Below are positions 5,960-7,019 of a stretch of DNA of 7,019 nt, piece by piece. Source of the DNA: Bacteroidales bacterium (GTDB lineage Bacteria; Bacteroidota; Bacteroidia; Bacteroidales; UBA1715); assembly GCA_031262005.1 (NCBI GenBank), contig JAISIO010000170.1, positions 1 to 7,019 on the forward strand, in the 5' to 3' direction. The stretch's first letter is position 1, and each line of letters opens with the position of its first letter. The position numbers and the translations under genes were made by a program. Under the pieces are notes generated by a model. It saw nothing but the letters and a program-made list of their open reading frames with translations. It ran no database searches and was not told where the DNA came from.

Positions 5960-7019
5960 ATGAATACAAATAATTATTGCATAATAATGGCTGGAGGTAT
6001 CGGTTCCCGCTTTTGGCCTCTCAGTACCACTAATGTTCCAAAACAATTTTTAGATATTTTAGGTGTTGGTAAAACTCTAATTCAATTGACATTCGAGAGA
6101 GTGAAAAAAATCTGTCCGGTTGAGAATATTTATGTGGTAACCAATGCAGATTATGAAACAATTGTATTGGAGCAATTGCCGGAATTGAAAGCAGAACAAG
6201 TGCTTAAAGAGCCTATGCGAAAAAATACGGCTCCGTGCATTGCTTATGGAAATACTGTAATAAAAAAACGAAACCCGCAAGCAAATATTCTTGTAACACC
6301 TTCCGACCATTTAATTCTTAATGAAAATATGTTTGTTAATGTTATAAATGCCGGTTTGAAGATTGTTTCGGAAAACGATTTTTTACTTACGATAGGAATA
6401 AAACCGTCACGTCCCGATACAGGATATGGATACATACAACTTGGAAAACAGTTCGATGAGGTGAATAACATAGTGGTTAATAAAGTAAAAACGTTTACAG
6501 AAAAACCGGAACTTGAAATGGCAAAAGTATTTTTGCGTTCGGGTGATTTCTTTTGGAATGCAGGTATTTTTATGTGGTCACTCGCAAGTATCGAAACGGC
6601 TTTTGAACGATATTTGCCCGAAGTATCAATGCTTTTTAAGGAAGAATTGACCGATGTTGCCGATACAAAACAATTGAATAATGTATATGCAAAATGTACA
6701 AGCGTTTCAATAGACTATGGTGTGATGGAGAAATCAGAGAATGTGTATGTCATGCAAGCAGATTTTGACTGGAGTGATTTGGGTACATGGGGCGCATTGT
6801 ATGAAAACACATCGAAAGATAATGCTGAAAATGCTTTAATAGGTCAAGATATAATGGTATATGATACCAAAAACTGCATGATTTCAATGCCTGCTGGTAA
6901 AATTGCCGTTATTGAAGGTTTAGATGGGTATATAGTGGTAGATTCGACTGATAAATTGCTGATTTGCCGTAAAGATGAAGAGCAGCGTATTAGACAGTTT
7001 GTTAATGACTTGAAAATGA
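5960..7019 (+). CDS. manC: Mannose-1-phosphate guanylyltransferase (3' end missing)
   Basis: Cytoplasmic enzyme that makes GDP-mannose and pyrophosphate from GTP and mannose-1-phosphate, feeding mannosylation, GDP-fucose synthesis and mannose-containing surface polysaccharides. The frame begins at ATG 5960 and is open to the right edge: 353 codons are visible, ending ...QFVNDLKM, with no stop. The nucleotide-binding signature MAGGIGSRFWPLST (10-23) is followed by PKQF (27-30). Further family motifs are TPSDH (113-117, Asp116), RPDTGYGYI, TEKP (about 180-183), WNAGIFMW (199-206), SIDYGVMEKS and DWSDLGTW (270-277). The length indicates the short single-function form; the long AlgA/ManC type (about 470 residues) has a C-terminal isomerase cupin domain, for which there is little room unless it lies beyond the edge. 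Only about ten residues are probably missing. The gene lies 26 bases after the T-run of the por terminator. Family confidence is high; the symbol is by similarity. Confidence 0.92.
   Translation, partial: MNTNNYCIIMAGGIGSRFWPLSTTNVPKQFLDILGVGKTLIQLTFERVKKICPVENIYVVTNADYETIVLEQLPELKAEQVLKEPMRKNTAPCIAYGNTVIKKRNPQANILVTPSDHLILNENMFVNVINAGLKIVSENDFLLTIGIKPSRPDTGYGYIQLGKQFDEVNNIVVNKVKTFTEKPELEMAKVFLRSGDFFWNAGIFMWSLASIETAFERYLPEVSMLFKEELTDVADTKQLNNVYAKCTSVSIDYGVMEKSENVYVMQADFDWSDLGTWGALYENTSKDNAENALIGQDIMVYDTKNCMISMPAGKIAVIEGLDGYIVVDSTDKLLICRKDEEQRIRQFVNDLKM

Noticed and set aside
6077..6471. Two antisense open frames opposite manC
   Set aside because: They overlap the conserved nucleotidyltransferase core and have no promoter, leader or motif of their own.
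1..7019. Mobile elements, CRISPR arrays, tRNA or rRNA genes, defence systems
   Set aside because: No transposase, terminal inverted repeats, spaced direct repeats or structured RNA gene is visible; almost all sequence is accounted for by six conserved genes.

Overview
This window is a compact, single-strand stretch of a Bacteroidota chromosome, most likely of the order Bacteroidales. The evidence is the gene content, an AT-rich composition, A/T-rich leaders without Shine-Dalgarno sequences, and a lipoprotein signal typical of the phylum. It carries the core operon of the type IX secretion system (T9SS) in the order porP (5' end cut off), porK, porL, porM, porN. A rho-independent terminator follows, and then a mannose-1-phosphate guanylyltransferase gene (manC) whose last few codons lie beyond the right edge. 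Having porP directly upstream of porKLMN is the arrangement known from Porphyromonas gingivalis. In flavobacteria gldKLMN usually stands without a linked porP/sprF.

Layout: 1-782 outer-membrane beta-barrel PorP/SprF; 833-2236 outer-membrane lipoprotein PorK/GldK; 2282-3271 inner-membrane motor protein PorL/GldL; 3314-4966 motor shaft PorM/GldM; 4975-5013 a perfect 14-bp hairpin in the porM-porN gap; 5046-5885 periplasmic ring protein PorN/GldN; 5903-5933 intrinsic terminator; 5960-7019 manC. Gaps inside the operon are 42 to 79 bases, and I see no recognisable Bacteroidota promoter in them, so the five por genes are probably one transcription unit. There is no gene-free stretch over 300 bases.

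How the genes work together, from family knowledge: PorL and PorM form a proton-motive-force-driven inner-membrane motor. PorM spans the periplasm and contacts the PorK-PorN ring under the outer membrane. PorP is an outer-membrane component associated with PorK. The machine moves cargo proteins with a C-terminal T9SS signal to the cell surface. The residues linked to energy coupling (PorL Lys34, His37, Glu52; PorM Arg9) are present, and all complete genes look intact. ManC makes GDP-mannose. In P. gingivalis, T9SS cargo is anchored to A-LPS, which carries a mannan-type polysaccharide, so the adjacency may be meaningful, but this is only inference.

I do not see a previously undescribed system here. 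The points most worth a second look are the porM-porN hairpin, the repeat architecture of the PorL cytoplasmic tail, the extra length in the first periplasmic part of PorM, and the T9SS-manC junction.
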